From: Thiosocius sp963736445
GTDB lineage: Bacteria; Pseudomonadota; Gammaproteobacteria; Chromatiales; Chromatiaceae
Assembly (NCBI GenBank): GCA_963736445.1
Contig: CAVTOY010000006.1
Span: 62,001 to 126,000 of the forward strand
Length of the DNA: 64,000 nucleotides
Direction of reading: 5' to 3'
In this document: positions 25,019-32,952 of the stretch, piece by piece
Position numbering within the stretch: the stretch's first letter is position 1
Layout of the letters: every line of letters begins with the position of its first letter
The notes under the pieces: model-generated
What the model saw: the letters and a program-made list of their open reading frames with translations, nothing else
The model's database searches: none
What the model was told of the DNA's origin: nothing
Position numbers and translations under genes: made by a program

Positions 25019-25702
25019 ATGCCCGTACCCTTCAGTGAGCGTCCAGGCCGTCATGAACGGCACTACCGACGCCGGATCGACAACCCGCTGTTCCCGGGAG
25101 CGCCAGTGATTCGTGACGACGATGCGCTGTTGGAGATGCAGCGTCTCGATCACGAGGAACTGCTGGACTTTCTGGATAGACTGCGCCTGACTGTTCAGCG
25201 AGCCGTGGAACTGCAGGCCAACGTCGGCAGTGAGGTGGTGCTGGAATTCAAGGAACAGCTGGATCGCCTGTATGAGATGTCAGCCGGTCTCGCGGAGGAT
25301 CACAGCGCGAATCAGACCGCCATCGCGCAGTTGCTCGAGGTCATAATGCGCAATATCGAACGCGGCGCGGCCGGCGATGCGAAGGCACTCGACGAGCTGG
25401 CGCAGGAAAGGGAGGCGCGGGCGGCGCATTTTCGGCTTCTCCGGCACCCGCTGGTCGCCGATCTTTTGCATCCGCAAAGCACCATCGGCGCCGCGGAACT
25501 GGCGCCCAGTCTGCTGTCGGAGGTGCCGGATGCCCTGGCCGCTGCGCTGCAGTTGTTTGACCTGGAGCAGCTGACCCAGTTGTATGCGGACGCACAGCGG
25601 TGTCTGGCCGCCAGCGAGTCGTCTGTGCCGGCGGCCGATCAGCGTTTGCAGCAGATCGTCACACACCTGGCCGAATTGCGCCGGCAGACGGTGATCATCT
25701 GA
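25019..25702 (+). CDS. Conserved helical protein of unknown function
   Basis: A 227-residue soluble protein, mostly helical, with long Leu- and Gln-rich amphipathic segments (for example DHEELLDFLDRLRLTVQRAVELQANVG) that suggest a coiled coil or bundle. No signal peptide, membrane helix or known catalytic motif is visible. Codon use looks like its neighbours. The ATG at 25019 gives a basic N terminus; a GTG at 25106 is an alternative. Eight bases after its stop begins a full repeat element that reaches almost to the end of the convergent SIMPL gene. Confidence 0.65.
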   Translation: MPVPFSERPGRHERHYRRRIDNPLFPGAPVIRDDDALLEMQRLDHEELLDFLDRLRLTVQRAVELQANVGSEVVLEFKEQLDRLYEMSAGLAEDHSANQTAIAQLLEVIMRNIERGAAGDAKALDELAQEREARAAHFRLLRHPLVADLLHPQSTIGAAELAPSLLSEVPDALAAALQLFDLEQLTQLYADAQRCLAASESSVPAADQRLQQIVTHLAELRRQTVII

Positions 25703-25709
25703 TCGTCCG

Positions 25710-25893
25710 CTAGCCTGCAAATCTCACCGATTTCCTGCTGCGGGCGGCGACACACTCGCCCTGACGGGGCGTACTCGCTACAGCCGGTTCGACGTAGTGT
25801 CAGCTACGCCTTCACCGTCTTTCACTGCGTGCGCCCCGCCATAGCGGCGTCTCGACACCCTCGCGACGAAAAACGGTGAGATTTGCAGGCTAG
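25710..25893. repeat. Full-length 184-bp palindromic repeat, copy B
   Basis: It begins CTAGCCTGCAAATCTCACCG and ends CGGTGAGATTTGCAGGCTAG, a perfect 20-bp terminal inverted repeat with CTAG at both outer ends. It matches copy A (13876-14059) over its full length with about a dozen differences. It occupies nearly the whole 193-bp gap between two convergent genes, 7 bp from one stop codon and 2 bp from the other. Its internal stems could fold the RNA of either strand and might act as a transcription end. Confidence 0.9.
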
Positions 25894-25895
25894 GA

Positions 25896-26591
25896 TCAGT
25901 CGTCGCTCAGCTCGATTTCGCCATTGACGGAAACCATGATGATTTGTGTCCCGGCCTCTATGCGCGCCGGTGCGACCATGCTGTCTGCCTGGGCACTCAT
26001 CATCCTAGCGCCCACGCCCGGCATCGGGCTGTGGCCGCCTTCATTGATGTTCAGGCGCACCAGCCGGTAGCCGGCGCGGCCGAGGGACTTGGCGATATGT
26101 TCGGCACGCTGCTGGAAACGCGCCAAGGCTGCCGCGGTGAGTTCGTCGAGGTGTTCGCGACGCCGCTCATCGGACACCTGGTAGTCGATCGACTGGACCT
26201 TGAGCTGCGACTGCAGTTCGCTGATCAAATCGCCGAGCAACCGGCCGTCGCGGCCCTCGAGGCGAAGTGACTGATTGACCCGCCAACCGCGGATCTTATT
26301 GTCTTTGTAGATGGCGCTGCTGCGGTAGCCGAGCGTCTGCGCCTTCACATCCGGGTTGCTCTTGAGCATGCTCATCGCCCAATCCATCAGCCGGTTGACC
26401 TCATCCGCAGGGGCGGCAGCCTGGCTTCCCTCTGCCTGTGCGAACAGGACCACCACCAGCAGATCAGTCTCGACCTCGGTCTGGGCCGCGGCGTTGAGGC
26501 TGACCCGATTGTAGAGCGGGATATCGGTATGCGCGTGGCCAAGGGCCGAAAAGAACGCGAGGACTAAGCTAAGGATCAGCGTGGGGTGCAT
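25896..26591 (-). CDS. SIMPL (DUF541) domain periplasmic protein
   Basis: A 231-residue protein from ATG 26591, chosen because it puts the signal peptide (LILSLVLAFFSALGHAHT) at the N terminus. The mature protein has the SIMPL pattern: LNAAAQTEVETDLLVVVLFAQAEG, NPDVKAQTLGYRSSAIYKDNKIRGWRVNQSLRLEG, a helix-rich middle ending ARFQQRAEHIAKSLGRAGYRLVRLNI, and a final strand IIMVSVNGEIEL. The molecular function of this family is poorly known. It is downstream of the sulfur globule gene on the same strand, but a strong terminator separates them. Confidence 0.88.
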   Translation of the reverse strand: MHPTLILSLVLAFFSALGHAHTDIPLYNRVSLNAAAQTEVETDLLVVVLFAQAEGSQAAAPADEVNRLMDWAMSMLKSNPDVKAQTLGYRSSAIYKDNKIRGWRVNQSLRLEGRDGRLLGDLISELQSQLKVQSIDYQVSDERRREHLDELTAAALARFQQRAEHIAKSLGRAGYRLVRLNINEGGHSPMPGVGARMMSAQADSMVAPARIEAGTQIIMVSVNGEIELSDD

Positions 26592-26669
26592 ATGGAGGCT
26601 CCGGGTTTGGCAATCGCCGCAAGCATAACTCAGCCCGCATGGACGACCGCTGACTAATGTGCCGGGCAC

Positions 26670-26701
26670 AAAAAACCCCGCAATCGGCAGCGGGGTTTTT
26701 T
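26670..26701. terminator. Strong bidirectional Rho-independent terminator
   Basis: A 12-bp stem, AAAAAACCCCGC with GCGGGGTTTTTT, and an 8-base loop. On the minus strand it lies 40 bp after the stop of the sulfur globule gene and should end that highly expressed message before the SIMPL gene. Confidence 0.9.
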
Positions 26702-26741
26702 GCATGGCGGCGCGGGCTGGCCAGCCATTCGCGGCGGAGAG

Positions 26742-27092
26742 TTACTCGGCCGCTGTCTCGGCCTGCGGGGCCACTGGCGCCGGTGCTGCCGGCGGGTATC
26801 CGTAGGGGGCATAGCCGGCGTAGTAGGGCGCGCTGTAGTTGTAGCCGCGGCCCCAGCCGTCACCATAGCCATAGCCGTTACCATAGCCGCGCATATTGGT
26901 ACGCGCGCGGCCGGAGAAGCTCATGCTGAAGTCGCCGCTGCCGGCAGCGTCGCCATAACCGTCGAGAACGCCGTTGGTGTAGCCGTTGCCTGCGCCGTAA
27001 CCGTTGTTGTAGTTGTTGTCCCAGCCATTACCCCAAAATGCTGAGGCCTGGGCGGAAGCGATGACAGCCGCGATCGCGATAATCTTTTTCAT
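26742..27092 (-). CDS. sgp: Sulfur globule protein
   Basis: A 116-residue secreted structural protein. From ATG 27092 it starts MKKIIAIAAVIASAQASA, a clear signal peptide. The mature part is rich in Gly, Tyr and Asn (GWDNNYNNGYGAGNGY, GYGNGYGYGDGWGRGYNYS). It holds a short DFSMSFSGRARTN motif and ends in a Pro/Ala-rich tail. This composition and motif match the envelope proteins that coat stored sulfur globules in purple and other sulfur bacteria, such as the Sgp proteins of Allochromatium. It implies that the cell stores sulfur during sulfide or thiosulfate oxidation. The gene has its own near-consensus promoter and terminator. An in-frame ATG at 27146 would lengthen and spoil the signal peptide. 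Confidence 0.85.
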   Translation of the reverse strand: MKKIIAIAAVIASAQASAFWGNGWDNNYNNGYGAGNGYTNGVLDGYGDAAGSGDFSMSFSGRARTNMRGYGNGYGYGDGWGRGYNYSAPYYAGYAPYGYPPAAPAPVAPQAETAAE

Positions 27093-27194
27093 GGTCGTTG
27101 TCTCCGAAAAGTGTTGTTTAAGTGAGCTCAGGCTCAGTTGTTTCACGGGTCCGCCGGTGCGGGCGGGCGGCGAGACAGCCGGCCGATAGAGGCA

Positions 27195-27222
27195 AGTATA
27201 TAAGCAAATAATAATATGTCAA
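27195..27222 (-). promoter_or_regulatory. Near-consensus sigma-70 promoter of the sulfur globule gene
   Basis: On the minus strand: TTGACA (27222-27217), a 16-bp AT-rich spacer and TATACT (27200-27195). The expected start site is near 27188, giving a 5' leader of about 95 nt before ATG 27092. It sits in the most AT-rich stretch of this area, which fits a strong promoter. Confidence 0.75.
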
Positions 27223-27289
27223 TATTTATCTCCCGGTTCCCGTTGCAGCGGCCGAAGCCGTCAATGACGACGTCGCAATAAACCTTATT

Positions 27290-27305
27290 AGGAGGAGCTG
27301 TGGTG
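27290..27305 (+). promoter_or_regulatory. Orphan strong ribosome binding site AGGAGGAG with GTG GTG
   Basis: AGGAGGAG at 27290-27297 is followed by GTG at 27300 and 27303, but these codons are out of frame with the FAD enzyme starting at 27349. The frame they open runs to 27497 and overlaps that gene's start. It may mark a leader peptide, a coupled start, or a shifted true start. Confidence 0.35.
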
Positions 27306-27348
27306 CGGCCGTTATGCTCGAGACGAAACGCAGTTGAGATTTGTTTGC

Positions 27349-28740
27349 ATGAGTCAGGTTTTCGATATTTTGATCGTCGGCGGGGGGGTGACCGGATCGG
27401 CATTACTCTATCTGAGTTGCAAGTACACCGACATCAAACACGTCGGCATGCTCGAGAAATATGCGGCGCCGGCGCGGGTAAATTCGCTGCACAGTAACAA
27501 CAGCCAGACGCTGCACTGCGGAGACATAGAGACCAATTACAGCCTGGAAAAGGCACTCAAAGTGCAGCGTGCTGCACGCATGGTGGAGAACTATGCGACA
27601 ACGCAGCCGGATATCGATCACCTGATCTTCAAGTATCCCAAGATGGTATTAGCGGTTGGTGCGGAGGAGTGCAGCCAGCTGCGCGAGCGCTTCGACGCGC
27701 TGTCGTCCAATTACCCGCGCCTGAGACTTCTCGAACCAAGGGACATCGCTCGAATCGAGCCGGCGGTCGCCTATGCAAAGGGCAGGATGCGCAGTGACGA
27801 GATTATCGCGCTCGGTTCGGAAGACGAATACACCGCGGTAAATTTCGAGGCCCTTGCGCGCTCTTTTGTGCGTCAGGCACGGCGCTGCGCGAGCAAGCAG
27901 GTGGACGTCGAGTACAACCAGCGGGTGCGACATATCAAGCGCCAGGGCGAGCTGTTCGTCGTTGAGGCCGGTAAGACCCGTTACCAGGCCCGAGCCATCG
28001 TTGTATGCGCGGGTGGACACAGTCTCAAATTGGCCCATGATCTTGGCTATGGCCATCATTTTTCCGTGCTACCGGTGGCGGGCAGCTACTACTTCACCCC
28101 GCAAGTGCTCAACGGAAAGGTGTATACGGTACAAAACGACAAGCTGCCGTTTGCCGCGATCCATGGCGACCCTGACCTTATGGTGCCGGGCAAGACCCGC
28201 TGGGGGCCGACCGCGCTGGTGCTGCCGGTCCTCGAGCGCTACAACTGGGAAACACTGAAGGATTTAATGGGCGTATTCCGTTTCGAACGCCAGGTCTGGA
28301 ATGTGTTGTACGACCTGTTAAAGGTTTCGGACATACGCAACCATATGTTGAAAAACTTCCTGTTCGAAGTCCCGATACTGCGGCGTGCGCTGTTTCTTAA
28401 AGACGCCCGCAAGATCGTCCCCGATCTCAAATATGGCGATATGAAGTTTGCGCGCCATGTCGGCGGCATCCGCCCACAGCTGATCGATAAGGATAATCGC
28501 AGGCTGATCATGGGCGAGGCCAAGATCGACACCGGAATAGGCGCGGTCTTCAATATGACGCCATCTCCCGGCGCGACCTGCTGCGTCGAGAATGCCGAGG
28601 TCGATATGCGCACCATCGCCGAGTTTCTGGGTGCGAAGGTCGACGAGGCACGCTTCGCTAAAGACCTGTTGATCGATGATCGACGTCATGTGAGCAATGA
28701 TCTGCCGGCGCATATAATCAGCGGTGCCGATGCGGCCTAG
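27349..28740 (+). CDS. FAD-dependent oxidoreductase, malate:quinone oxidoreductase-like
   Basis: A 463-residue flavoprotein. The Rossmann dinucleotide motif is DILIVGGGVTGSALL at residues 6-20, followed by an NNSQTLHCGDIETNY segment and a distal MTPSPGATCCVENAEVD block. These resemble the Mqo branch of the DAO superfamily, which passes electrons from malate or related hydroxy acids to quinone. Identity as true malate:quinone oxidoreductase is likely but not certain. ATG 27349 is chosen because it sits just before the FAD motif. The stop TAG (28738-28740) is the first part of a repeat end. It diverges from the sulfur globule gene. Confidence 0.75.
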   Translation: MSQVFDILIVGGGVTGSALLYLSCKYTDIKHVGMLEKYAAPARVNSLHSNNSQTLHCGDIETNYSLEKALKVQRAARMVENYATTQPDIDHLIFKYPKMVLAVGAEECSQLRERFDALSSNYPRLRLLEPRDIARIEPAVAYAKGRMRSDEIIALGSEDEYTAVNFEALARSFVRQARRCASKQVDVEYNQRVRHIKRQGELFVVEAGKTRYQARAIVVCAGGHSLKLAHDLGYGHHFSVLPVAGSYYFTPQVLNGKVYTVQNDKLPFAAIHGDPDLMVPGKTRWGPTALVLPVLERYNWETLKDLMGVFRFERQVWNVLYDLLKVSDIRNHMLKNFLFEVPILRRALFLKDARKIVPDLKYGDMKFARHVGGIRPQLIDKDNRRLIMGEAKIDTGIGAVFNMTPSPGATCCVENAEVDMRTIAEFLGAKVDEARFAKDLLIDDRRHVSNDLPAHIISGADAA

Positions 28741-28759
28741 CCTGGAAATCTCACCGGCG
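28737..28759. repeat. Solo end of the CTAGCC palindromic repeat at a stop codon
   Basis: CTAGCCTGGAAATCTCACCG lies exactly at the end of the Mqo-like gene, whose TAG stop is inside its CTAG. The same GGAAATCTCACCGG variant ends the repeat at 45340-45476. Confidence 0.75.
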
Positions 28760-28822
28760 TTTGGTGTTTGTACGTCATCGCTGAATAATGCGGACGAGAA
28801 CGCGCTACCTCGAGGGACGCCC

Positions 28823-29428
28823 ATGCTGCTCAATTACTCTCCCACCTCGCCCTTCGTGCGTAAGGTGACTGTGCTGTTGCACGAGACCGGCCTTGCGGAC
28901 CAGATGAGGCTGCAGTCGGTCGACGGCTGGGCCGAACCTGAGGCATTGACCGCCAATAACCCGCTGTCCATGGTGCCGACGCTGGTACTCGAAGATGGTT
29001 CGACGCTGTTCGACAGTCCGGTAATTTGCGATTTTCTGGATCACAGGCATAGCGGTGCGCGCATGCTCCCTCCGTCGGGCGGGGCCCGCTGGCAGGTGTT
29101 GCGCGACCAAGCGCTGGCCGATGGTATTCTCGACTGCGCCGTGCTCGTGTTCGTCGAGCTCAACAAACGACCGGAGGAAAAGCGCTGGGACTGGTGGTTG
29201 GAGCTCAAGCGTTGTGCTATTTGGCGCGCGCTGGAGTCCCTGGAGCAGCAGACGCACGATATTGAGCCACGCGTCGATCTGGGCACCATCAGTATCGCCG
29301 TAGCGCTCGCCTATCTGGACCTGCGCGGCGCCGTCGGGGAGTGGCGGGGTAAGTGCCCTCGGCTCGCGGCCTGGTTTGCCGAGTTCTCCGAAAGGCCTTC
29401 GATGCGCGCCACTGCGCCGCCGGCGTAA
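28823..29428 (+). CDS. Glutathione S-transferase family protein
   Basis: A 201-residue protein with an N-terminal thioredoxin-like half (LLNYSPTSPFVRKVTVLLHETGL, then NPLSMVPTLVLEDGSTLFDSPVICDFLD, where VPTL and DSP contact glutathione) and an all-helical C-terminal half (ISIAVALAYLDLR). The Ser in SPTSPF is the likely catalytic position. ATG 28823 has GAGGG eight bases upstream, so the longer frame from 28724 through the repeat is discounted. It ends 7 bp before phrB and is probably co-transcribed with it, which ties it to light or oxidative stress. Confidence 0.88.
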   Translation: MLLNYSPTSPFVRKVTVLLHETGLADQMRLQSVDGWAEPEALTANNPLSMVPTLVLEDGSTLFDSPVICDFLDHRHSGARMLPPSGGARWQVLRDQALADGILDCAVLVFVELNKRPEEKRWDWWLELKRCAIWRALESLEQQTHDIEPRVDLGTISIAVALAYLDLRGAVGEWRGKCPRLAAWFAEFSERPSMRATAPPA

Positions 29429-29435
29429 TTTTACG

Positions 29436-30851
29436 ATGTCGCTCGCCATCGTCTGGCTCCGCCGCGACCTGCGGCTACAAGACAATCCGGCGCTGGCGAC
29501 TGCGCTGTCCAACCACCGGCGGGTACTGCCGCTCTATATTCATGCCCCACATGAGGAGGCGCCGTGGCAGCCAGGCGCGGCGGCGCGCTGGTGGCTGCAT
29601 CATGCGTTGGACGATCTGTCTGCACAGTTGTCCGGGCGTCTGCTGATTCAGTCCGGTGACAGTCTGCCGGTGTTGCAAGAGGTCGCCGAGCGCAGCGGCG
29701 CAGCCGCCGTGTACTGGAATCGCTTGTACGAACCGGCGGCAGTCGCTCGCGATACCGAAGTCAAGCAGCGCCTGCGTGCGGCCGATATCATCGCCGACAG
29801 CGGCAACGCGGCGCTGTTGTTCGAACCCTGGGAGATAAAGAACAAGCAGAAGCTGCCCTTCAGGGTCTTTACGCCCTTCTGGAAAAGACTGTTGGAGGCC
29901 GGCCTGCCGCAGGCACGCGACAACCATACCGACCTACGCTCGCGGGTCGTCGGCCCAACGGCATTCGAGGGTATCGAGCAGCGCGCGCTGGAAAGCCTGA
30001 AGCTGCTTCCCGTTACCCGATGGGATTCGGGAATGCATGCCGCATGGCAGCCGACACGCGCGGCGGCCGAGGCACGCCTGGAGGAGTTTCTCGCCACCGA
30101 GGTGCGCAACTATGCGCAGGGTCGCGATCTGCCGGCCAGGGACCAAGTCTCGCGACTGTCGCCCTATCTGCACTTTGGCCAGTTGGGGCCGCGCGAGGTC
30201 GTGAGCGCGTGCCGGCGCGAGCGGCAGGCCGCGGCGGAGTTTCTGCGTGAGCTCGGCTGGCGCGAGTTCGCCCATCACCTCCTGTTTCACTTTCCACATA
30301 CCGCGGAGGCGGCGCTGGACTCGCGTTTTGCTGCATTTCCATGGCGCGACGATGCCGTGGCGTTGCGGGCCTGGCAGCATGGCAATACCGGCATCCCGCT
30401 GGTCGACGCAGGGATGCGCCAACTGTGGGCGACAGGTTGGATGCACAACCGCGTGCGCATGATCGTCGCATCTCTGCTGACCAAGAATCTGCTGCTGCCA
30501 TGGCAGGCAGGGGCACGCTGGTTTTGGGATACCCTGGTGGATGCCGATCTGGCCAGCAACACCCTTGGCTGGCAGTGGACCGCAGGTTGCGGCGCGGATG
30601 CGGCACCCTATTTCCGGGTGTTCAATCCCGTACTTCAGGGTGAGAAGTTCGATCCTGACGGCGGCTATGTGCGGCGCTGGGTGCCGGCGCTCTCTGCAGT
30701 GCCGAAAAAATGGATACATCGGCCGTGGGATGCGCCCGACGGCGTATTGACCGAAGCCGGTGTCGTGCTCGGTCGGGACTACCCGTACCCGATTGTCGAC
30801 CTGAAGGCATCGCGGCAACGCGCGCTGGATGCCTGGTCGAAGGTGAAATAG
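29436..30851 (+). CDS. phrB: Deoxyribodipyrimidine photolyase
   Basis: A 471-residue class I photolyase that repairs UV-induced pyrimidine dimers with FAD and blue light. The N-terminal alpha/beta domain starts SLAIVWLRRDLRLQDNPAL. The FAD domain contains LGWREFAHHLLFHFP, GIPLVDAGMRQLWATGWMHNR, WQWTAGCGADAAPYFRVFNP and QGEKFDPDGGYVRRWVPAL, including the Trp residues used in electron transfer. It follows the GST gene by 7 bp. Photolyase genes often belong to light-responsive regulons with merR and cfa genes like those found 2 kb downstream. Confidence 0.95.
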   Translation: MSLAIVWLRRDLRLQDNPALATALSNHRRVLPLYIHAPHEEAPWQPGAAARWWLHHALDDLSAQLSGRLLIQSGDSLPVLQEVAERSGAAAVYWNRLYEPAAVARDTEVKQRLRAADIIADSGNAALLFEPWEIKNKQKLPFRVFTPFWKRLLEAGLPQARDNHTDLRSRVVGPTAFEGIEQRALESLKLLPVTRWDSGMHAAWQPTRAAAEARLEEFLATEVRNYAQGRDLPARDQVSRLSPYLHFGQLGPREVVSACRRERQAAAEFLRELGWREFAHHLLFHFPHTAEAALDSRFAAFPWRDDAVALRAWQHGNTGIPLVDAGMRQLWATGWMHNRVRMIVASLLTKNLLLPWQAGARWFWDTLVDADLASNTLGWQWTAGCGADAAPYFRVFNPVLQGEKFDPDGGYVRRWVPALSAVPKKWIHRPWDAPDGVLTEAGVVLGRDYPYPIVDLKASRQRALDAWSKVK

Positions 30852-30881
30852 GCCGCCTCGGGCGTGCGGCCGAGTGACCTA

Positions 30882-31088
30882 TCAGCGCCGTGGTTTGCGC
30901 CTGTTGGTCACTGAGGAAACGTCCTCGCCCGCTTGCTGCGCCGTCGGTGCGCTCGATTGTAGTTGGTAGGCGGCGCGACGTTTCAGGTAGGCCCCCTTGC
31001 GCAGGTCGCCGTGAAAGTGGACCGACGATTCGATCGACGCCAGCGGCGTCGCAGCGGCCGGGAATAATTCGCGTTTGTCTTGGGTCAT
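30882..31088 (-). CDS. Small basic hypothetical protein
   Basis: A 68-residue frame starting MTQDKRELFPAAATPLASIESS and ending in a basic tail (NRRKPRR). Composition looks protein-like (balanced, with Gln, Tyr, His) and it fills an otherwise empty stretch after phrB. No ribosome binding site is evident. No family recognised. Confidence 0.4.
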   Translation of the reverse strand: MTQDKRELFPAAATPLASIESSVHFHGDLRKGAYLKRRAAYQLQSSAPTAQQAGEDVSSVTNRRKPRR

Positions 31089-31425
31089 TTTGGGCCTTGC
31101 CGAGTTGACTCGGTCTTGACGGTTCTACAGACGTTGGCCTTAGCGGCCATTAGGCCCGCGCCCTGAGTGTTATAGACGCTTTTCCGCGCTTTGGCAGGAT
31201 ATGCCGCCGCTTGGTGGTGCAAGATGCCTTCAATTCCTGATCGCGGTCACACTACGGGCGTCGCATGGCCCGCCTGCACGCTGACGTAGCTCAGTCGCCG
31301 CGGTGGCGATACGCTGCAGGCGAGCGGCTATGGCGCGCAAGGGCTGGCCGCGCCCGGCGAACCGGGCGCGATTTCGGTCGACCTGCGGGGTCTCCCGCCG
31401 GCTTGGCCGGCCAGAGCGCTATGAC
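31089..31425. other. Gap after the merR operon with a GC-rich hairpin
   Basis: No convincing gene. The only clear structure is a perfect 9-bp stem, CGCGCCCGG/CCGGGCGCG, at 31349-31370 with a four-base loop (TTCG on the minus strand). It lies 56 bp downstream of the merR stop and may stabilise or end that message, though no T-run follows. Confidence 0.4.
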
Positions 31426-32412
31426 TTAGTGGCGCTCCGGTGGATCGGCGTTTACGGAGATGTTCTCGACTTCGGCAAGTTTCTCCAACGCGACCTCCAT
31501 GAGCCAGCGCGCGCGCGCCGTCATCTGATGCAGGTAGCCGTGCAGCGCTGCGTCCTGCTTGGTCGCCACTTCGCACCCTGCACTGTAGTCCTCGAACGCC
31601 GCAAGCTGCTCGATGACGCTTGCCATGTGATGCGGACACTCGCACTCCAGGCTTGTCGTCACTTCCGATAAGCGGACCAGCTGTTCGTTGGTGAAGCGCT
31701 TCGGCGGGATGGGGTCGTTGCTGGCGACCCGCGGATCCCAGGCTGGCGGACGCCAGTCGACCTGCTTGGCCTGACTGAGTTGGCATTGCTGCCAAATGTG
31801 CTCTAGCGCGACCGGCGCGCGCAAGGTCTGTAGGCCATAGCGCTGCAGCTGACTTACGATATTGGACGGGCTGAAGGCGTAAATGATCAGGATGCGCTGC
31901 GCGCGTTTACGCAGCTCGGGCGCGTTCAGATCGCGCGCAATGTTGCGATCGAGAAACGGCAGCTCGATGACCAGGGTGGTGCACTCCGTATCGTCCTCGA
32001 GGAACGACTCCAAGTCGGTGTAGGCCCCGGCCATCTCCAAACCGTCGGGCATACTGTCGGTGTTGCAAACGCGCACCGAAATAGCCTGTCCCACCACGCA
32101 AACTTCGTGCTGGCCACTGCCCATCGGCGGCAAATTGGTCGATTGGGAACTGTTCAGGCGGCGGTTGAGTTCGTCGACCGCGAGGTTGGCTACCGTGCTG
32201 ATGGCATACCCCTGATCGACCAGCGTCTTGATCATCGTCAAGCGGGTGACATCCTGTTGGCTGTAGAGGCGTCCACCCTTGGGAGTGCGTCGTGGCTCCA
32301 CGATGTCGTAGCGGCGCTCCCAGATACGCAGCGTATCCGGCGATATGCCGGTCAAGCGGGCGACCGCTCCGATGCGGTAGGCGCCCTGGGCCTCAGTGTT
32401 AGCCGTATTCAT
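31426..32412 (-). CDS. MerR-family regulator with Rossmann-like sensor and CECP C-terminal domain
   Basis: A 328-residue regulator. The winged helix (YRIGAVARLTGISPDTLRIWERRYDIVEPRRTPKGGRLYS) is of the CarH/LitR subtype. A middle domain (about residues 100-215) looks like a Rossmann or B12-binding fold, but I see no ExHxxG cobalamin-ligand motif. The C-terminal helical part has LECECPHHMASVIEQLAAFEDYSAGCE, a cysteine-rich motif that may sense redox state or metal. It is the third gene of the unit gpx-DUF3429-merR and probably controls the divergent promoter region at 33510-33604. What it senses is not known. Confidence 0.85.
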   Translation of the reverse strand: MNTANTEAQGAYRIGAVARLTGISPDTLRIWERRYDIVEPRRTPKGGRLYSQQDVTRLTMIKTLVDQGYAISTVANLAVDELNRRLNSSQSTNLPPMGSGQHEVCVVGQAISVRVCNTDSMPDGLEMAGAYTDLESFLEDDTECTTLVIELPFLDRNIARDLNAPELRKRAQRILIIYAFSPSNIVSQLQRYGLQTLRAPVALEHIWQQCQLSQAKQVDWRPPAWDPRVASNDPIPPKRFTNEQLVRLSEVTTSLECECPHHMASVIEQLAAFEDYSAGCEVATKQDAALHGYLHQMTARARWLMEVALEKLAEVENISVNADPPERH

Positions 32413-32484
32413 ATTGATTCCTCTCTTACATCTCTCGTGTCTTTGCTGCTCGTCTGTCTGACGAGCGGATCTGGGTGGGTAGCC

Positions 32485-32952
32485 TCAGGTTGCGCCATGC
32501 GTTGCAACTGCGGCTGCCGCCAGAGTCGTTACCACTACACTCGACAGCTGCAATCGCAGTTGTCGGTAAGCGTCGTCAAGTACCGGAAGAAAATAGTGAT
32601 CGACGAAAAGTATCAGCCCAAACAACACCGCGAAGCCCGCGAAGGCCAGGCTGACGGGCGCGACTGCCAGCAAGACCCAGGCAATCAGTGCCGGCATTAC
32701 GCCCCAGCGCAAGCGCGCGACTGTGGAATCATCGTGGGCACCTTCGGCAAAGCCCCAATGCACCGCACCTAGGAAACTGGCGATTATGGCTGCGTAATTG
32801 AGGAGGGTGTCGCTGGCGACGTCCCGCCACACCGAATTGCCTGCGAAGACCAGCGCCGCCGTGCAAGCCAGAAACGGCGCCAGGCCGGCATAGCCCAGCC
32901 AGCGTCGCTCAATGTACCAGTGCCGAGCCTCCCCAGCTGTCGTTGCGCTCAC
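32485..32952 (-). CDS. DUF3429 membrane protein
   Basis: A 155-residue inner-membrane protein with about four to five helices and the DUF3429 core YAAIIASFLGAVHWGFAEG. The biochemical role of the family is unknown. It overlaps the gpx gene by 4 bp and precedes merR by 72 bp. Genes of this family often accompany photolyase, cfa and DUF1365 genes in light or oxidative stress clusters, as they do here. Confidence 0.88.
   Translation of the reverse strand: MSATTAGEARHWYIERRWLGYAGLAPFLACTAALVFAGNSVWRDVASDTLLNYAAIIASFLGAVHWGFAEGAHDDSTVARLRWGVMPALIAWVLLAVAPVSLAFAGFAVLFGLILFVDHYFLPVLDDAYRQLRLQLSSVVVTTLAAAAVATHGAT

Noticed and set aside
24788..25153. 121-codon minus-strand frame after selO
   Set aside because: It runs through the putative mobile repeat and into the next gene's opposite strand. 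No conserved pattern.
31349..31370. Hairpin as a definite Rho-independent terminator of the merR unit
   Set aside because: The stem is strong but no T-run follows on the minus strand, so it is listed only as a structure.
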